The notes under the pieces are model-generated. The model had not been told where the DNA came from, ran no database searches, and saw only the letters and a program-made list of their open reading frames with translations. A program made the position numbers and the translations under genes. This document shows positions 5,423 to 6,157 of a DNA stretch of 6,157 bases, piece by piece. The DNA comes from Deltaproteobacteria bacterium (GTDB taxonomy: Bacteria > Desulfobacterota > Desulfobacteria > Desulfobacterales > JAFDDL01), in assembly GCA_019310865.1 (NCBI GenBank), contig JAFDDL010000237.1, positions 1 to 6,157 of the forward strand, written 5' to 3'. The first letter of the stretch is position 1. Every line of letters begins with the position of its first letter.

Positions 5423-5590
5423 ATGTCTATGTATTCGGATTTAAAAAAATTTGGTGTTATGGAAAAGCCTTTGTCGCAGGTCTGTAATTTGGATATCGGA
5501 ACAAAGCAGAACTGTCTGCCGAAGAACTATCCTACTTATTGGGACACGGAGGGATATTATGAAAGTCATAAAGCTAAGCGAGACAAATGA
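5423..5590 (+). CDS. Possible 55-residue small protein overlapping the cupin gene
   Basis: Frame from ATG 5423 to TGA 5588-5590. The peptide is hydrophilic (DLKKFGVMEKPLS; PTYWDTEGYYES) and ends in KAKRDK. It has two cysteines (NLD-flanked C21 and C31) but no domain I recognise. The purine-rich AGGGGGAG at 5401-5408 is 14 bases from the ATG, longer than usual; a TTG at 5396 is too early for it. The frame overlaps the first 32 bases of the cupin gene in another frame, an arrangement seen in translationally coupled pairs. The cupin has its own strong ribosome binding site inside this frame, so the ORF could also be fortuitous. Confidence 0.35.
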   Translation: MSMYSDLKKFGVMEKPLSQVCNLDIGTKQNCLPKNYPTYWDTEGYYESHKAKRDK

Positions 5591-5879
5591 ATTTACACCC
5601 GGGGCAATGAAGCGATTTTTCCTGGTGGAAAACTCTGAATTTTTTAAAATCATTAATTTCAATCTTGAGGCCGGCGTGACATTTCCAGTTCACTCCCATG
5701 ATCTCGACGGGGAATTGTCCATTCAGGTGATTGAGGGAAGTGGCTACTTTCTCGGTGAGGGGGATACCAATATTCCTGCCGAGAAGGGCGATATCCTGAT
5801 TTCGGAGATCCGAGAGCCCCATGGAGTGAAGGCTGAGACAAATATGCGAATCGTCGTGACCATTGCTCCCCCGATTTGA
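5559..5879 (+). CDS. Single-domain cupin protein, 106 residues
   Basis: A small beta-barrel protein of the cupin superfamily, probably cytoplasmic and metal-binding; members may be enzymes, binding proteins or regulators, and this one has no assigned substrate. Seen: the first cupin motif spans G39 to G62, with H45, H47 and E52 (PVHSHDLDGE) as likely metal ligands, then VIEGSGYF at 57-64. The second motif runs from G77 (KGDILI) to PHGV at 87-90, where H88 is the fourth ligand, and N95. The spacing after E52 is one residue longer than the usual motif. ATG 5559 follows GGAGGG (5548-5553) by five bases. The same frame is open back to 5451, but that part has no ribosome binding site and the cupin fold starts after 5559. 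The gene overlaps a possible small ORF by 32 bases. Confidence 0.85.
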   Translation: MKVIKLSETNEFTPGAMKRFFLVENSEFFKIINFNLEAGVTFPVHSHDLDGELSIQVIEGSGYFLGEGDTNIPAEKGDILISEIREPHGVKAETNMRIVVTIAPPI

Positions 5880-5948
5880 TTCCCGCGGAATAGGGGGACG
5901 TTAGAATATAAGTTGTGCCTTGGCTGTGCTTGCATCACATCCCCTATT
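5879..5948. repeat. Small hairpin and AATAGGGG / CCCCTATT inverted repeat after the cupin gene
   Basis: ATTCC-CGC-GGAAT (5879-5891) is a perfect short hairpin starting in the cupin stop codon. It overlaps AATAGGGG (5889-5896), which is matched by CCCCTATT at 5941-5948 with 44 bases between. The string AATAGGGGGACGTT recalls short dispersed repeats near single-strand transposase genes in anaerobic bacteria (recollection, unverified). The second arm is followed by only a short T run (5945-5950), so it is a poor terminator. Confidence 0.4.
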
Positions 5949-5970
5949 TTACCCCAATACCTGTGTTTTC

Positions 5971-5979
5971 TGGTATAAG
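5971..5979 (+). promoter_or_regulatory. Possible extended -10 element
   Basis: TGGTATAAG matches the extended -10 pattern TGnTATAAT at all but the last base. No convincing -35 lies upstream. It points right, in the same direction as the better promoter at 6021-6050. Confidence 0.25.
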
Positions 5980-6020
5980 TCACCGGCGCACCCCCAATCC
6001 CAAAAATTATTAGAACTTGA

Positions 6021-6050
6021 TTGACATTACATGCCCCACATGGATAAAAT
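6021..6050 (+). promoter_or_regulatory. Sigma-70-like promoter pointing out of the window
   Basis: TTGACA (6021-6026) is a perfect -35 hexamer, and TAAAAT (6045-6050) is a one-mismatch -10, separated by 18 bases. It should drive a gene beginning beyond 6157. A purine-rich AGGAGAGGGAAAAGGG stretch near 6137-6152 could contain that gene's ribosome binding site. No coding frame in the last 280 bases is convincing. Confidence 0.5.
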
Positions 6051-6157
6051 AATCCTATTCGGACGATATACCCAGTGGCCCTTCTTTTACCTTTTCGGTG
6101 CAAACCGTTCCTGACGCTGACGGTCCCTGCGCCAACAGGAGAGGGAAAAGGGTCGTT

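Noticed and set aside
3558..5478. Shared 13-mer gcctttgtcgcag near 3558 and near 5466
   Set aside because: The flanks differ and one copy lies in an uncertain frame; it is likely a chance match, though no statistic was computed.
5744..6103. 119-codon minus-strand frame starting in the right-hand spacer
   Set aside because: Its second half is the antisense of the cupin gene and its first half has no recognisable features; the promoter at 6021-6050 faces the other way.

Overview
The window looks like a bacterial chromosome segment of mixed character: one well-conserved housekeeping-type gene (an ABC-F ATPase of the Uup type) among small, poorly characterised genes and repeat-rich spacers. The cysteine-bearing PAS protein with a CxxC...CxxC tail, and the general look of the proteins, suggest an anaerobic proteobacterium-like lineage such as the Desulfobacterota. 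That placement is an inference from protein style only; the window holds no rRNA or other taxonomic marker.

Layout, left to right. Positions 1-512 (minus strand) hold the first 170 codons of a class I SAM-dependent methyltransferase that runs off the left edge and starts at a GTG behind a good ribosome binding site. A spacer with a possible tiny lipoprotein gene (806-922) follows. Then comes uup (937-2841, plus strand), a full-length 634-residue two-ATPase protein with its interdomain linker and C-terminal coiled coil.

The 821-base gap after uup has no convincing gene but is full of structure. A 156-bp element (2931-3086) is an imperfect palindrome over its whole length, with MITE-like ends flanked by TTA on both sides. 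A further copy of the same terminal sequence abuts the uup stop codon. Further on are a strong GC hairpin with a competing partner and a cluster of four ATAGCAA/TTGCTAT heptamers that resembles an operator region.

A plus-strand cluster follows: a 201-residue protein that appears to contain two copies of one beta-rich domain (3663-4268), a 203-residue PAS protein with many cysteines and no kinase or output domain (4322-4933), and a small protein with two CxxC pairs (5027-5233). A clear intrinsic terminator (5255-5291) closes the group. The three may form one transcription unit, with the PAS protein as sensor, but no function can be assigned from sequence alone.

The last part holds a possible 55-residue ORF overlapping a single-domain cupin gene (5559-5879). 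After it come an inverted repeat and a good sigma-70-like promoter (6021-6050) that points out of the window toward a gene not seen here. No rRNA, tRNA, CRISPR array, transposase gene or integrase gene was recognised.
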